From NCBI GenBank assembly GCA_022845955.1, contig AP025576.1, positions 2,790,001 through 2,854,000 on the forward strand: DNA of 64,000 nucleotides, read 5' to 3'. The position numbers were made by a program, and so were the translations under genes. Under the pieces are notes generated by a model. The model was not told the origin of the DNA. It made no database searches and saw nothing but the letters and a program-made list of their open reading frames with translations. Shown here one piece after another: positions 1 through 9,427 of this stretch. The number at the start of each line of letters is the position of its first letter. Position 1 is the stretch's first letter. Source of the stretch: Lachnospiraceae bacterium (GTDB lineage Bacteria; Bacillota; Clostridia; Lachnospirales; Lachnospiraceae).

Positions 1-287
1 AGGCGGTCATAGGCCGGCTGGGGGGCGATGAGTTCGCCGTATTTGAGAATAAAAGCGATACGAGAAAGGAAGCGGAGGAAAAAGCGAGGAAAGCGATGGA
101 GGCCTACCGGACCATGTCAGGGAGGTACGGAAATGAGGTGGTATTGAGCTGCTCCATCGGCCTGTACCGGGAAAAAGGGAACGAAACCTTTGAAAACCTG
201 TACTCCCGTGCGGATGAAGCGCTATACTTCTCCAAAAACAGTTATAAAGGAACGTTCCACTGGTATTACCGTCAGGGCAGATCTTAA
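1..287 (+). CDS. GGDEF diguanylate cyclase, C-terminal fragment
   Basis: Only the 3' end lies in the window, read from base 3. The first residues include the active-site signature GRLGGDEFAVF, which binds GTP and condenses two molecules to cyclic di-GMP in diguanylate cyclases. About 80 residues follow, with the usual SIGLY and ADEALYFSK motifs of the end of a GGDEF domain, and the protein stops right after the domain at a TAA. The sensor part is outside the window, so its input signal is unknown. The intact GGDEF motif suggests an active enzyme. No strong terminator follows; a short AACCG/CGGTT dyad next to the stop codon is the only candidate. Confidence 0.85.
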   Translation, partial: AVIGRLGGDEFAVFENKSDTRKEAEEKARKAMEAYRTMSGRYGNEVVLSCSIGLYREKGNETFENLYSRADEALYFSKNSYKGTFHWYYRQGRS

Positions 288-392
288 CCGATCGGCTTCT
301 GACGGTTCTTTCTTTCTGGAAAGATTTGTGGTAAGATAAGATAATGTTTTGCATAAGACAGAATTGTAACTGCCTAATCGATTGGAGGTATT

Positions 393-1565
393 ATGAAAAA
401 AAAGAAAACGGACAGTGCTGTAATCATTTATATCTGCCTGGCCGCGTTGCTCATTTTGGCGATCCGCTATTTTGACAATATTGCAGGACTGGCGGTCAGT
501 TTATGGAATGTGGTTTTTTCCCTGCTGCTGGGGGCGGCAATGGCTTATGTGCTCAATATAATCATGGTCCGGGTGGAGCGGCTTTATTTCCCGCGCTCCA
601 GGAATACATGGATCCGGTCCAGCAGAAGAGGCGTGAGCATCCTGCTTTCCATCCTTCTTGTAATCGGGATAATAATGCTGATCGGAAGACTGGTTCTTCC
701 TGAACTGGGAAAGGCCTTCGGCGTAATCGGAAGAAGTGTTCCGGTTTTCCTGGAAGAGGCAGCCGTATGGCTTGAGAAAAACAACGCCATGAATATTGCT
801 GCAAGCATTAAAGACGTGGACTGGAACAGTGCCATGGAAAAGGTTATGGATTTTGCGAGAACAGGTCTGGGGAATGTGCTCAATTCCACTCTTACCGCAG
901 TGGGGGCGGTGCTGGGCAGTGTGGTGAATTTCTTCATCGGCCTTGTTTTTGCCATCTATATCCTTTCCGGTAAAGAAAAGCTGCGTTCCCAGGCGGAGAA
1001 AATACTTCATGCCTATGTGAAAGAGGAGACAATTGCCCGTATCCGGAATGTGTACCGGACGGCCAATGAAACTTTTTCCAGTTTTATTATCGGACAGTGT
1101 ACAGAAGCGGTAATTCTGGGTACACTCTGTACTGTGGGAATGCTGTTGCTGCGTTTTCCTTATGCGCCCATGATCGGCGCGTTTATCGGGGCAACGGCCC
1201 TGATTCCTGTTGTGGGGGCTTATCTGGGAGCTTCAGTGGGAGCATTTATGATACTTACGGTGGATCCTGTCAAGGCTCTGTTGTTTGTTGTGTTTATTGT
1301 GGTGCTGCAGCAGCTGGAAGGAAATCTGATATATCCCAAAGTGGTGGGCTCCTCTATCGGGCTTCCCGGCATGTGGGTTCTGGCGGCCGTTACGGTTGGC
1401 GGCGGCCTGGGAGGAATCGGGGGAATGCTTCTTGGAGTCCCGATTGCGGCAACGGCCTATAAGCTTATCCGCAATGATGTCAACCGGAGAAACCAAACGG
1501 AAAAGAAGGTTCCGGCTGAAGGAGCAGCATCCGCAGGACAGAACGGGAAGCGGAAAGGAAGATAG
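393..1565 (+). CDS. AI-2E family (UPF0118) membrane transporter
   Basis: A 390-residue polytopic membrane protein. Hydrophobic segments lie at about residues 10-50, 75-100, 165-190, and 230-360, separated by a soluble stretch around 105-160, which is the layout of the AI-2E/PerM-like family. The C-terminal part has the family's glycine-rich segments (IGAFIGATALIPVVGAYLG and later LEGNLIYPKVVG). Members have been linked to autoinducer-2 or Na+/H+ transport, but the substrate cannot be read from sequence. A clear ribosome site (GGAGG) precedes the ATG. The next gene, cardiolipin synthase, starts three bases after the stop, so the two are almost certainly cotranscribed. Confidence 0.85.
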   Translation: MKKKKTDSAVIIYICLAALLILAIRYFDNIAGLAVSLWNVVFSLLLGAAMAYVLNIIMVRVERLYFPRSRNTWIRSSRRGVSILLSILLVIGIIMLIGRLVLPELGKAFGVIGRSVPVFLEEAAVWLEKNNAMNIAASIKDVDWNSAMEKVMDFARTGLGNVLNSTLTAVGAVLGSVVNFFIGLVFAIYILSGKEKLRSQAEKILHAYVKEETIARIRNVYRTANETFSSFIIGQCTEAVILGTLCTVGMLLLRFPYAPMIGAFIGATALIPVVGAYLGASVGAFMILTVDPVKALLFVVFIVVLQQLEGNLIYPKVVGSSIGLPGMWVLAAVTVGGGLGGIGGMLLGVPIAATAYKLIRNDVNRRNQTEKKVPAEGAASAGQNGKRKGR

Positions 1566-1568
1566 CAG

Positions 1569-3104
1569 ATGAAAGGGAAATACAAAAGACTGGTGGTCAA
1601 CCGCATTGTTGTTACGGTTGTACTCATTTTGCTTCAGATTCTCTGGATTATCTTTATGCTGGAGGAACTTGCAAAATATTCCAGTTGGATAACAACGGCT
1701 TTTACGGCGCTCAGTATTGCCATTGTTCTGTATATTATAGGAAAAGACGATAATGCAGCTTATAAAATAGGCTGGATCGTATTGATTATGACGCTGCCTC
1801 TGTTCGGCGGCCTGCTTTACCTGTTTTCGGGGGATAAAAAGCCGTCACGCAGAATGAGGCGTAAGCTGAATGAACAGCATGAGATGTTTAAGGACAGCCT
1901 GCTCCAGGAGGCGGAAATCCAGGATCATCTGGGAAGGGTCCACGGACGTGCCGCGGGTACCTTTGATTATGTAAGGCGTGTGGGCGATTTCCCGGTTTAC
2001 GGAAACACCGATGTGACCTATTATCCCAGCGGGGAAGAGATGTTCGTGGATATGCTGGAAGAGTTGAAAGCGGCAAAGCATTTTATTTTTGTGGAGTATT
2101 TCATCGTTTCCGAAGGGGAAATGTGGGAACAAATCCTGGAAATCCTGAAGCAGAAGGCGGCGGAGGGTCTGGATGTGCGCATGATCTATGATGACATGGG
2201 ATGCGTGACCCTGCTTCCCGGCGGCTATTTTATGGGGCTTGAGAAATACGGAATCAAATGTATGGCCTTTAACCCGGTGATCCCCTTTTTCTCCCTGGTT
2301 ATGAATAACCGGGATCACAGGAAAATCCTTGATATAGACGGGTATACCGCCTTTACCGGCGGAATCAACCTGGCAGATGAATACATCAACAAAAAGGTGC
2401 GTTTCGGCTACTGGAAGGACACCGGTGTCAGGCTGAAGGGAGAAGGGGTATGGAACTTTACGGAGATGTTTCTGGAAATGTGGAATGCCTTCCGCAAAGA
2501 GGATACGGATATCAGCTGTTTCAAGCCCCATGTACACCATCCCGGGCCGTTTGAAGGGGAGGGATTTGTCCAGCCCTATACCGATTCCCCTCTGGATAAT
2601 GAAACGATAGCGGAAAATGTATACCTGGAAATCCTGAATCAGGCGAAGAAATATGTTTACATATTTACGCCTTATCTCATCGTGGATGACGTAATGCGCA
2701 ATGCTTTGTGCGTGGCGGCCAAAAGAGGCGTGGATGTGAGGATTGTGACGCCGGGGATTCCGGATAAACCCATGATTTTCCGCCTGACACGTTCCAATTA
2801 TCCGCCCCTGCTCCGGGCAGGCATCCGTATTTATGAATATACACCCGGTTTTATCCATGCCAAAAGCTATATATGCGACGATGAATTCGGCGTTGTAGGC
2901 AGCGTAAACATGGATTTCAGAAGCCTGTACCTCCATTTTGAATGTGCAACGCTCCTGTACCGGACCGGCGGTCTGAAGGAACTGAAGAAAGACAGCCTGG
3001 ATACCATCGCAGTCAGCAGGGAAATCACATTGAAGGATTGCAAGCAGGGGATTATCGGCGGCCTGTTTGATTCCGTCCTCCGCGTATTTGCCCCTCTGTG
3101 CTGA
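1569..3104 (+). CDS. cls: cardiolipin synthase
   Basis: 511 residues, the usual length for bacterial cardiolipin synthase, which joins two phosphatidylglycerols into cardiolipin at the membrane. Two N-terminal membrane segments (about 10-30 and 40-80) are followed by two phospholipase-D HKD motifs: HRKILDIDG with His250, and HAKSYICDD with His430, each followed by a GG.N or GSVN motif. Both catalytic centres are intact. It follows the AI-2E permease by three bases and probably shares its transcript. The start is supported by GGAAGATAGCAG just upstream, a weak but usable ribosome site within the end of the preceding gene. Confidence 0.93.
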   Translation: MKGKYKRLVVNRIVVTVVLILLQILWIIFMLEELAKYSSWITTAFTALSIAIVLYIIGKDDNAAYKIGWIVLIMTLPLFGGLLYLFSGDKKPSRRMRRKLNEQHEMFKDSLLQEAEIQDHLGRVHGRAAGTFDYVRRVGDFPVYGNTDVTYYPSGEEMFVDMLEELKAAKHFIFVEYFIVSEGEMWEQILEILKQKAAEGLDVRMIYDDMGCVTLLPGGYFMGLEKYGIKCMAFNPVIPFFSLVMNNRDHRKILDIDGYTAFTGGINLADEYINKKVRFGYWKDTGVRLKGEGVWNFTEMFLEMWNAFRKEDTDISCFKPHVHHPGPFEGEGFVQPYTDSPLDNETIAENVYLEILNQAKKYVYIFTPYLIVDDVMRNALCVAAKRGVDVRIVTPGIPDKPMIFRLTRSNYPPLLRAGIRIYEYTPGFIHAKSYICDDEFGVVGSVNMDFRSLYLHFECATLLYRTGGLKELKKDSLDTIAVSREITLKDCKQGIIGGLFDSVLRVFAPLC

Positions 3105-3155
3105 TCGGGAAAGGAAAGGGAGGGAAGCGGCCTTCCCGGCAGGTGTAAACGGAAA

Positions 3156-4037
3156 ATGTGGATATTGTTTGCGTGCGGTTCCGCGCTGTTCGCGGGAATC
3201 ACCGCCATATTAGCCAAAATAGGGATCCGGGATACGGATTCCAATGTGGCGACGGCCATACGTACGGTTATCGTGCTGTTGTTTTCCTGGCTGATGGTAT
3301 TTGTCGTAGGCTCCCAGGATACGTTGGGAAGCATCCGCGGGGAGACATTGCTGTTCCTTATCCTGTCGGGGGTTGCCACAGGAGCTTCCTGGCTTTGTTA
3401 TTTCCGCGCCCTGCAGCTGGGGGATGTGAATAAGGTCACCCCCATAGATAAATCCAGTACGGTAATAACCATGCTGCTGGCATTCCTGCTGCTGGAAGAG
3501 ACGGTTACGGTTCTTAAGGCCGCGGCAATGGTAGTGATTGGAGCCGGGACTCTTCTCATGATAACCAGAAAAGAGAAAGCGGGTTCTGCCGGCGCTGCCC
3601 AAAAGCAAGGGAAAAACAGCCGTAAATGGCTGCCATATGCGCTTCTGTCCGCCCTGTTTGCCAGTCTTACGGCAATATTGGGCAAGGTGGGAATATCCGG
3701 AGTGGAGTCCAATCTGGGAACGGCAATCCGCACCATCGTGGTGCTTCTTATGGCTTGGGTTATGGTATTTGTAACCGGAAAGCAGAAGGAAGTGGCGAAG
3801 CTGGATGGCAGGAGCCTGCTGTTTATCTGTATTTCCGGCGTTACGACGGGGCTGAGCTGGCTGTGCTACTACAAAGCCCTGCAGGACGGGCCGGCCAGTG
3901 TGGTGGTTCCTATTGATAAGCTGAGCATTCTGGTAACCGTGGCTTTTTCCTGGTGGTTCCTGAAAGAGAAGCTGTCCCCAAAAGCCGGCGCGGGCCTGGT
4001 GCTCATTGTGGCCGGAACCCTGCTTTTGCTTGTCTGA
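3156..4037 (+). CDS. EamA/DMT-family transporter with two repeat halves
   Basis: 293 residues with about ten hydrophobic segments, typical of drug/metabolite transporter (EamA) permeases. The two halves are unusually alike: LFAGITAILAKIGI near residue 9 is echoed by LFASLTAILGKVGI near residue 168, and the following AIRT..VLL..W.MVFV segments match as well, so the internal duplication is plainly visible. A charged lysine-rich loop separates the halves. The substrate is unknown. The start codon has only a poor ribosome site (AGGTG), so expression may depend on the upstream cls transcript, 51 bases away. The stop codon lies 18 bases before a dispersed palindromic repeat. Confidence 0.85.
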   Translation: MWILFACGSALFAGITAILAKIGIRDTDSNVATAIRTVIVLLFSWLMVFVVGSQDTLGSIRGETLLFLILSGVATGASWLCYFRALQLGDVNKVTPIDKSSTVITMLLAFLLLEETVTVLKAAAMVVIGAGTLLMITRKEKAGSAGAAQKQGKNSRKWLPYALLSALFASLTAILGKVGISGVESNLGTAIRTIVVLLMAWVMVFVTGKQKEVAKLDGRSLLFICISGVTTGLSWLCYYKALQDGPASVVVPIDKLSILVTVAFSWWFLKEKLSPKAGAGLVLIVAGTLLLLV

Positions 4038-4055
4038 ACCAAGCTGCGGGAAAAG

Positions 4056-4085
4056 GTAACGGTTCAGACAGGTCTGAACCGTTAC
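4056..4085. repeat. dispersed 30-bp palindrome, copy A
   Basis: Perfect inverted repeat with 14-bp arms (GTAACGGTTCAGAC and its complement) around a central AG. It lies between the EamA gene and the alaS promoter. Related copies occur at 7247, 14862, 31558, 33317 and 46367. No T-run follows, so it is not an ordinary intrinsic terminator. Confidence 0.9.
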
Positions 4086-4113
4086 AAAATGCGGTTTTCA
4101 GGTCCATGCAGCG

Positions 4114-4142
4114 TTGACAAGGGAAAAATTTGAATTTATAAT
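4114..4142 (+). promoter_or_regulatory. consensus sigma-A promoter of alaS
   Basis: TTGACA at 4114-4119 and TATAAT at 4137-4142 are both perfect consensus, with 17 bp between them. Transcription should start near 4149, leaving a leader of about 25 nt, too short for a T-box. This is the best promoter by sequence in the window. Confidence 0.9.
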
Positions 4143-4174
4143 AGGATAGATTAGCGATTTTGGAGGAAAGAAAC

Positions 4175-6814
4175 GTGAATAAATACGGAGTAAATGAACT
4201 GAGAAAGATGTTCCTGGACTTTTTCGAAAGCAAGGGACATCTGGTGATGAAAAGCTTCTCCCTGGTGCCCCACAATGACAACAGCCTTTTGTTGATCAAT
4301 TCCGGTATGGCGCCGCTGAAGCCTTATTTTACGGGACAGGAAATCCCGCCCAGGAAAAGGGTGACAACCTGTCAGAAATGTATCCGTACCGGTGATATCG
4401 AGAACATCGGCAAGACGGACAGGCACGGGACTTTTTTTGAAATGCTGGGGAATTTCTCTTTCGGTGATTATTTCAAAAAGGAAGCCATTGCCTGGTGCTG
4501 GGAGTTTCTGACTGAGGTGGTCGGGCTGGATCCGGACAGGCTGTATCCTTCCGTATATCTGGACGATGACGAAGCCTTTGCTATCTGGAATAACGAAATC
4601 GGCATTCCTGCAGAACGTATTTTCCATTTCGGCAAAGAAGATAATTTCTGGGAGCATGGCTCAGGTCCCTGCGGCCCCTGTTCCGAGGTTTATTATGACA
4701 GAGGCGAAAAATACGGCTGCGGAAAACCCGGCTGTACGGTGGGCTGTGAATGTGACCGCTATATTGAAGTATGGAATAATGTATTCACCCAGTTTGACAA
4801 CGACGGACACGGCAATTATACCGAACTGGATCAGAAGAACATAGATACCGGGATGGGGCTGGAGCGTCTGGCTGCGGTGGTCCAGGATGTGGAATCCATT
4901 TTTGATGTGGATACGATCCAGGCGCTGCGTAACAGGGTATGCGAGCTGGCAGGAAAGACCTATAAGGTAAATCATGACTGGGATGTTTCCATCCGTATTG
5001 TAACGGATCATATCCGTTCCGCCACTTTCATGATTTCCGACGGCATCATGCCCTCCAATGAAGGAAGAGGTTATGTGCTGCGCCGTATTATCCGCCGTGC
5101 TGCCCGTCACGGAAGACTTCTGGGGATCCGGGGGGATTTCCTGGCAACCCTGAGCCGTACTGTAATCGAAGGAAGCAAAGACGGCTATCCGGAGCTGGAA
5201 GAGAAACAGGACTTTATTTTCAATGTGCTCACCCAGGAAGAAAGTAAATTTAATAAAACGATTGATCAGGGCCTGAGTATTCTTTCCGATATGGAGGATA
5301 CTATGATGAAGGAAGGAAAGACTCAGCTTTCCGGTGAGGATGCCTTCCGCCTTTACGATACCTATGGTTTCCCGCTGGATCTCACGAAGGAAATCCTGGA
5401 AGAGAAGAACCTTACCATTGATGAAGAAGGCTTCCGGGCTTCCATGAAGGAGCAGAAGGAGAAAGCCCGCGCGGCCAGGAAGGTTACGAATTATATGGGC
5501 GCGGATGTTACGGTATACGAATCCCTGGATCCGGCGATTAGCTCGGAGTTTGTGGGATTCGATAAGCTGGTGTGGGAATCGGCAGTTACCGCCATGACGA
5601 CGGAAGAAGCCGTGGTGGATGCTCTTACGGACGGAGAAAACGGGACGATTATTGTATCCCAGACTCCTTTTTACGGAACCATGGGCGGACAGTGCGGGGA
5701 TATCGGTATGATCCGCTGTGCAGACGGTGAATTTGAAGTAAAGGATACGGTTCATCTGGCCGGAGGCAAGATCGGCCATATCGGCAGGATGACCAGAGGA
5801 ATGATTAAAAACGGGGATAAGGTGGAGCTTTCCGTTAACGCGTCGGAAAGAGCGGCTACGTGCAAAAACCACAGCGCCACCCATCTGCTTCAGAAGGCTC
5901 TGCGCACAGTGCTTGGCTCCCATGTGGAACAGGCAGGTTCTTATGTGGATGCAGGCAGGCTCCGTTTTGACTTCAACCATTTTTCCGCTATGACACAGGA
6001 AGAGCTGGACAAAGTGGAAACGATCGTAAATGAAGAGATCGCAGCGCATCTTCCTGTAAAAACTTCCCTTATGACATTGGAGGAAGCGAAGAAAACCGGC
6101 GCCATGGCCCTGTTTGGTGAAAAATACGGCGACAATGTGCGCGTGGTCCGGATGGGGGATTTCTCCACGGAGCTATGCGGCGGCACCCATGTGGCTAATA
6201 CCGGAGATATTGCCGTATTCAAGATCCTGTCGGAAAACGGGGTGGCAGCAGGTGTCAGAAGAATTGAAGCGATTACGGGTACAGGTGTTTTCACCTACTA
6301 TAAAGAAGTAGAGGACAAGCTGACGGAGGCGGCCAGAATTGTAAAAGCAACTCCGGCAAACCTCAGTGAGAAGCTTACCCACCTCATGGCGGAGCTGAAA
6401 CAGCTTTCCGCTGAAAATGAATCACTGAAGAGCAAAGCCGCCAGAGAATCCCTGGGGAACGTCATGGATCAGGTAAAGGAAGTGAAGGGGGTCAGGCTGC
6501 TGGCCGCCAAGGCGGACAACGTGGACATGAACGGGCTTCGTGACCTGGGCGATCAGCTGAAGGAAAAGCTGGGAGAGGGTGTTGTCGTGCTGGCTTCTGA
6601 AAAGGACGGCAAAGTGAATCTGATAGCTATGGCAACGGAAGAAGCCATGGCAAAGGGTGCCCATGCCGGCAATCTGATTAAAGGAATTGCGGCTCTGGTA
6701 GGAGGAGGCGGCGGCGGACGTCCCAATATGGCCCAGGCCGGAGGAAAGAACCCCGCTGGAATTCCCCAGGCGATAGCCGAAACGGAAAAAATTCTGGAGG
6801 GACAGATAAAGTAA
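4175..6814 (+). CDS. alaS: alanyl-tRNA synthetase
   Basis: An 879-residue enzyme that charges tRNA-Ala; full length for the family. The class II core starts at NELRKMFLDFFESKGH, followed by the motif-2 region (TCQKCIRTGDIENIGKT.RHGTFFEMLGNFSFGDYFK). The editing domain carries the zinc ligands in NHSATHLL and CGGTH, and the C-terminal C-Ala domain ends with a glycine-rich GGGGGGRP segment. I place the start at the GTG at 4175, because GGAGG at 4162-4166 sits eight bases upstream; a TTG at 4160 in the same frame overlaps that ribosome site and is unlikely. It is monocistronic, with its own promoter and a possible terminator downstream. Confidence 0.96.
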   Translation: MNKYGVNELRKMFLDFFESKGHLVMKSFSLVPHNDNSLLLINSGMAPLKPYFTGQEIPPRKRVTTCQKCIRTGDIENIGKTDRHGTFFEMLGNFSFGDYFKKEAIAWCWEFLTEVVGLDPDRLYPSVYLDDDEAFAIWNNEIGIPAERIFHFGKEDNFWEHGSGPCGPCSEVYYDRGEKYGCGKPGCTVGCECDRYIEVWNNVFTQFDNDGHGNYTELDQKNIDTGMGLERLAAVVQDVESIFDVDTIQALRNRVCELAGKTYKVNHDWDVSIRIVTDHIRSATFMISDGIMPSNEGRGYVLRRIIRRAARHGRLLGIRGDFLATLSRTVIEGSKDGYPELEEKQDFIFNVLTQEESKFNKTIDQGLSILSDMEDTMMKEGKTQLSGEDAFRLYDTYGFPLDLTKEILEEKNLTIDEEGFRASMKEQKEKARAARKVTNYMGADVTVYESLDPAISSEFVGFDKLVWESAVTAMTTEEAVVDALTDGENGTIIVSQTPFYGTMGGQCGDIGMIRCADGEFEVKDTVHLAGGKIGHIGRMTRGMIKNGDKVELSVNASERAATCKNHSATHLLQKALRTVLGSHVEQAGSYVDAGRLRFDFNHFSAMTQEELDKVETIVNEEIAAHLPVKTSLMTLEEAKKTGAMALFGEKYGDNVRVVRMGDFSTELCGGTHVANTGDIAVFKILSENGVAAGVRRIEAITGTGVFTYYKEVEDKLTEAARIVKATPANLSEKLTHLMAELKQLSAENESLKSKAARESLGNVMDQVKEVKGVRLLAAKADNVDMNGLRDLGDQLKEKLGEGVVVLASEKDGKVNLIAMATEEAMAKGAHAGNLIKGIAALVGGGGGGRPNMAQAGGKNPAGIPQAIAETEKILEGQIK

Positions 6815-6836
6815 CTGTTAACAGCACGGAAAACAG

Positions 6837-6886
6837 GAAAAAGTGAACAAAAAATGTTGAAAACCAAGGCTTAAGCTCACTTTTTC
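6837..6886 (+). terminator. possible alaS terminator (long-loop hairpin)
   Basis: GAAAAAGTGA is matched by TCACTTTTTC about 30 bases later, so the right arm itself supplies a run of five T. The loop is long and A-rich, which makes this weaker than the other terminators here. Confidence 0.45.
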
Positions 6887-6917
6887 TTAAAATATACTTA
6901 ATTTGCAAAAAAAGTAG

Positions 6918-6945
6918 TTGACGTCTTTGCAATTTTTGGTATAAT
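6918..6945 (+). promoter_or_regulatory. promoter of rpsU
   Basis: TTGACG at 6918-6923, a 16-bp spacer, and TATAAT at 6940-6945 preceded by TGG, an extended -10 element. The leader to the rpsU start is about 70 nt. Confidence 0.85.
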
Positions 6946-7024
6946 ATTTCTTGTGCATTGATGTGCATAAAAAACCCAATCAGTCGTGAACTTGAAGGGA
7001 CTGAAGGGAGGTCAGGTGTGAGCT

Positions 7025-7201
7025 ATGTCAAACATTATCGTAAAAGAAAATGAAACTTTGGACAGCGCTTTACGTCGTTTTAAAAGAAGCTGCGCAAAAG
7101 CCGGGATCCAGCAGGAAATCCGCAAGAGAGAGCATTACGAAAAGCCCAGCGTAAGACGTAAGAAGAAATCCGAAGCGGCCAGAAAACGTAAATATAACTA
7201 A
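7025..7201 (+). CDS. rpsU: 30S ribosomal protein S21
   Basis: A 58-residue, strongly basic protein ([20 protein letters not shown], then many Arg/Lys, ending RKRKYN), matching Firmicutes S21 in length and sequence. It binds the 30S platform near the 16S rRNA 3' end and helps initiation. GGGAGGT at 7006-7012 is the ribosome site; the spacing of about 12 bases is a little long, but no better in-frame start exists. It stands alone between its own promoter and a strong terminator, the usual arrangement in Clostridia. Confidence 0.95.
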   Translation: MSNIIVKENETLDSALRRFKRSCAKAGIQQEIRKREHYEKPSVRRKKKSEAARKRKYN

Positions 7202-7209
7202 GTAAACGG

Positions 7210-7246
7210 AAGTCCTTGGCATCTATTACCAAGGACTTGTGTTTTA
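7210..7246 (+). terminator. rpsU terminator
   Basis: AAGTCCTTGG (7210-7219) pairs perfectly with CCAAGGACTT (7229-7238), nine-base loop, followed by GTGTTTTA. It begins nine bases after the rpsU stop. Confidence 0.85.
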
Positions 7247-7276
7247 GTAGCGGTTCAGACAAGTCTGAACAGTTAC
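7247..7276. repeat. dispersed 30-bp palindrome, copy B
   Basis: Same length and core as copy A (CGGTTCAGAC / GTCTGAAC), with two arm mismatches (GTAGCGG against CAGTTAC). It abuts the rpsU terminator directly. Confidence 0.85.
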
Positions 7277-7362
7277 ATGTTTTATATGGTGCAAAGCTGT
7301 CCTGCGGTGCGGGACGGTTTTATGAGGATGATAAGTCCGGATTAACAGAGGGGAAAGACAAT

Positions 7363-7956
7363 ATGTGGATTCATGGAATACTGGGAGCTGATGTCTGGCA
7401 TCTGGTCGCGGCGTTCTGTATTTACAGTGTTTTGGGCTGGCTTGTGGAATCTGTCTATATGTCAATCTGTAACCGCAGGCTGACTAACAGAGGATTCGCC
7501 AAAGGCCCGTTCTGTCCTATTTATGGGTTCGGAGCGCTTGCCGGTTATTTTTTGCTGCGTCCTTTTGCCGGGAATCCGGTGCTGCTGTATTTAACAGGAG
7601 CTTTTACCGCTACGGTATTTGAATACCTGGTCGGCAAAGCTATGCTGCGTCTGTTTGGTGAGGTATGGTGGGATTACAACGAGAAGCCCTTTAACTATCA
7701 GGGCATTGTCTGTCTGGAAAGCACCATTGCCTGGGGATTTTATGCGGTCATTATCATCGGATATCTGCATGGGGCAGTAATGGATGTGGCTGCATGGTAT
7801 ACATATGGGCCCGGGCTGTGGGTGCTCAGGGCGGTTATCTTATTATTTATTTTAGACTTTTTACATCAGCTTCTGCTGGCTCTGCATATCAATGTGATGG
7901 AAGAGCGGGACAGGCTGATGGAAAAATATGAGGAATTCAAGGCCAGATGGTATTAA
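7363..7956 (+). CDS. putative ABC-type IV/CmpB-family membrane protein
   Basis: 197 residues with five or six membrane segments. The segment CIYSVLGWLVESVYMS followed by RGFAKGPFCPIYGFGA is the hallmark of the ABC_trans_CmpB family (PF06541), a Firmicutes membrane family without settled function despite its name. No ATPase gene is nearby. I start at the ATG at 7363, with AGAGGGGAAAG just upstream, rather than at an in-frame codon 147 bases earlier that would run through the palindromic repeat and lacks a ribosome site. A strong terminator follows. Confidence 0.8.
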   Translation: MWIHGILGADVWHLVAAFCIYSVLGWLVESVYMSICNRRLTNRGFAKGPFCPIYGFGALAGYFLLRPFAGNPVLLYLTGAFTATVFEYLVGKAMLRLFGEVWWDYNEKPFNYQGIVCLESTIAWGFYAVIIIGYLHGAVMDVAAWYTYGPGLWVLRAVILLFILDFLHQLLLALHINVMEERDRLMEKYEEFKARWY

Positions 7957-7967
7957 CTCTGACGTAT

Positions 7968-7997
7968 AAGGCGGGGACCTTCAGGCCCCGCCTTTTT
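7968..7997 (+). terminator. intrinsic terminator
   Basis: AAGGCGGGG pairs with CCCCGCCTT across a short loop and is followed by TTTTT. It lies just after the CmpB-family gene. Confidence 0.9.
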
Positions 7998-8077
7998 ATT
8001 GTGCGGAATTGGCAGAAATTCCCTGACACATGAGAATACAGGTTTAGGTACGAGAGAAAGCAGGAGGAAAGTTACGG

Positions 8078-9340
8078 ATGAACTGGAAGAAAAGAATTGT
8101 CAGCCTGGTATTGGCGGCTGTCATCGGCTTTGGAACATTTCTTACATCAGGAGTGGATGCACAAGCAGCCGGTGTGATAGCAAAAGGGATTGATGTGTCC
8201 AAGTACCAGGGGGCTATTAACTGGAGTGCGGTGGCGGCTGACGGTTACAGTTTTGCATTTATTAAGGTAGGAAGCGCAAAGAGCGGCCTGGATCCTTATT
8301 TTGCGGCCAACATGGTGGGAGCAAATGCCGCCGGTCTTAAAACAGGCGTTTACCTTTATTCTTATGCCACCACAATTGAGGCGGCGATGGCGGAGGCTCA
8401 GTTTACCCTGGCTGCCATAGCGCCGTTTACGGTAAACATGCCCGTGGTTTTTGACCTGGAGGATGCGGTACATAAATCCATGACTCCGGAACAGCTGTCG
8501 GCACTTACGGTAGCCTTCTGCACGATTATTCAGGCGGCAGGCTATTATCCCATGGTATATTCCAGCAAAAACTGGCTGACACAGCGGATTGGGCCTGTTC
8601 CCTTTGATGTCTGGGCGGCTCAGTATGCGGAAGCGTGTGAATATCCCAATCCAGCGTTCTGGCAGTTTACCAGCAGCGGTGCGGTGAACGGTATCCAGGG
8701 AAGAGTGGATCTGAACTTCCAGTTTAAGGATTATTCGAATATTATTATCCCTTATGGATTTACCACGAGGGGAGGCAGGACCTATTTTTATAACAATTAC
8801 CGTATGCAGTACGGCTGGGTAGATTATGAAGGGAACCGTTATTTCATGAATGCGGACGGAAGCCTCTATACCAACGGCTGGCTCACGGACGGTGTGAATA
8901 CTTTCTATATGGATACCAAGGATGGCCACATGCTTCACGATCTGGTGACGATAGCAGGCAAGAATTATTACTTCGATGCCAACGGCTTTATGCAGAAGGG
9001 CTATGTGAATATTGCAGGCATTACCTATCTGTTCGGTGCGGACGGTTCCATGCAGTATGGCTGGTTTACAGATGAGAAGGGCGTTCGCTACTTCCAGGAG
9101 GACGGCAGTATGGCTGTGAACAAGACGCTTGTGCTGGACGGCAAGACGTATCTGTTTGACGCTTCCGGCTACGGCCAGGAGGTGGTGGCACCGGATATCG
9201 ATCTGACAGGTGTGGATCCTTCCACCTGGGTTCTGGATCCGGCGACCGGTAATATGATTGATACCGCTACAGGGCTTCCTGTGGATCCGGCAATCGCAGC
9301 AGCAGTGATTGCCCAGGCCCAGGCAGCAGCGGCGCAGTAA
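8078..9340 (+). CDS. GH25 lysozyme with choline-binding-type repeats
   Basis: 420 residues. A signal peptide (about 1-31, ending DAQAAG) leads into a GH25 muramidase domain: GIDVSKYQGAINW at about 36 carries the catalytic-face Asp, and VVFDLED and the Gln-Phe-Thr-Ser WQFTS motif follow. From about residue 230 come six or seven repeats of the YF..ADGS...GW type (cell-wall/choline-binding repeats), which anchor enzymes to teichoic-acid-like polymers. The tail is Ala/Gln rich. It is probably secreted and cuts peptidoglycan between MurNAc and GlcNAc in cell-wall turnover. An AGGAGG ribosome site precedes the ATG. The gene is flanked by terminators and so is monocistronic. Confidence 0.92.
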   Translation: MNWKKRIVSLVLAAVIGFGTFLTSGVDAQAAGVIAKGIDVSKYQGAINWSAVAADGYSFAFIKVGSAKSGLDPYFAANMVGANAAGLKTGVYLYSYATTIEAAMAEAQFTLAAIAPFTVNMPVVFDLEDAVHKSMTPEQLSALTVAFCTIIQAAGYYPMVYSSKNWLTQRIGPVPFDVWAAQYAEACEYPNPAFWQFTSSGAVNGIQGRVDLNFQFKDYSNIIIPYGFTTRGGRTYFYNNYRMQYGWVDYEGNRYFMNADGSLYTNGWLTDGVNTFYMDTKDGHMLHDLVTIAGKNYYFDANGFMQKGYVNIAGITYLFGADGSMQYGWFTDEKGVRYFQEDGSMAVNKTLVLDGKTYLFDASGYGQEVVAPDIDLTGVDPSTWVLDPATGNMIDTATGLPVDPAIAAAVIAQAQAAAAQ

Positions 9341-9427
9341 ATTCTCATGCCCGGTTTGCCGGGCAGCACCATGCATGAAAGCAGCCGGACATGCTTTTGT
9401 CCTGTCTGCCCGGAATATCCACGGACT

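Noticed and set aside
4143..4174. T-box before alaS
   Set aside because: The leader from the perfect promoter is only about 25 nt, too short for a T-box.
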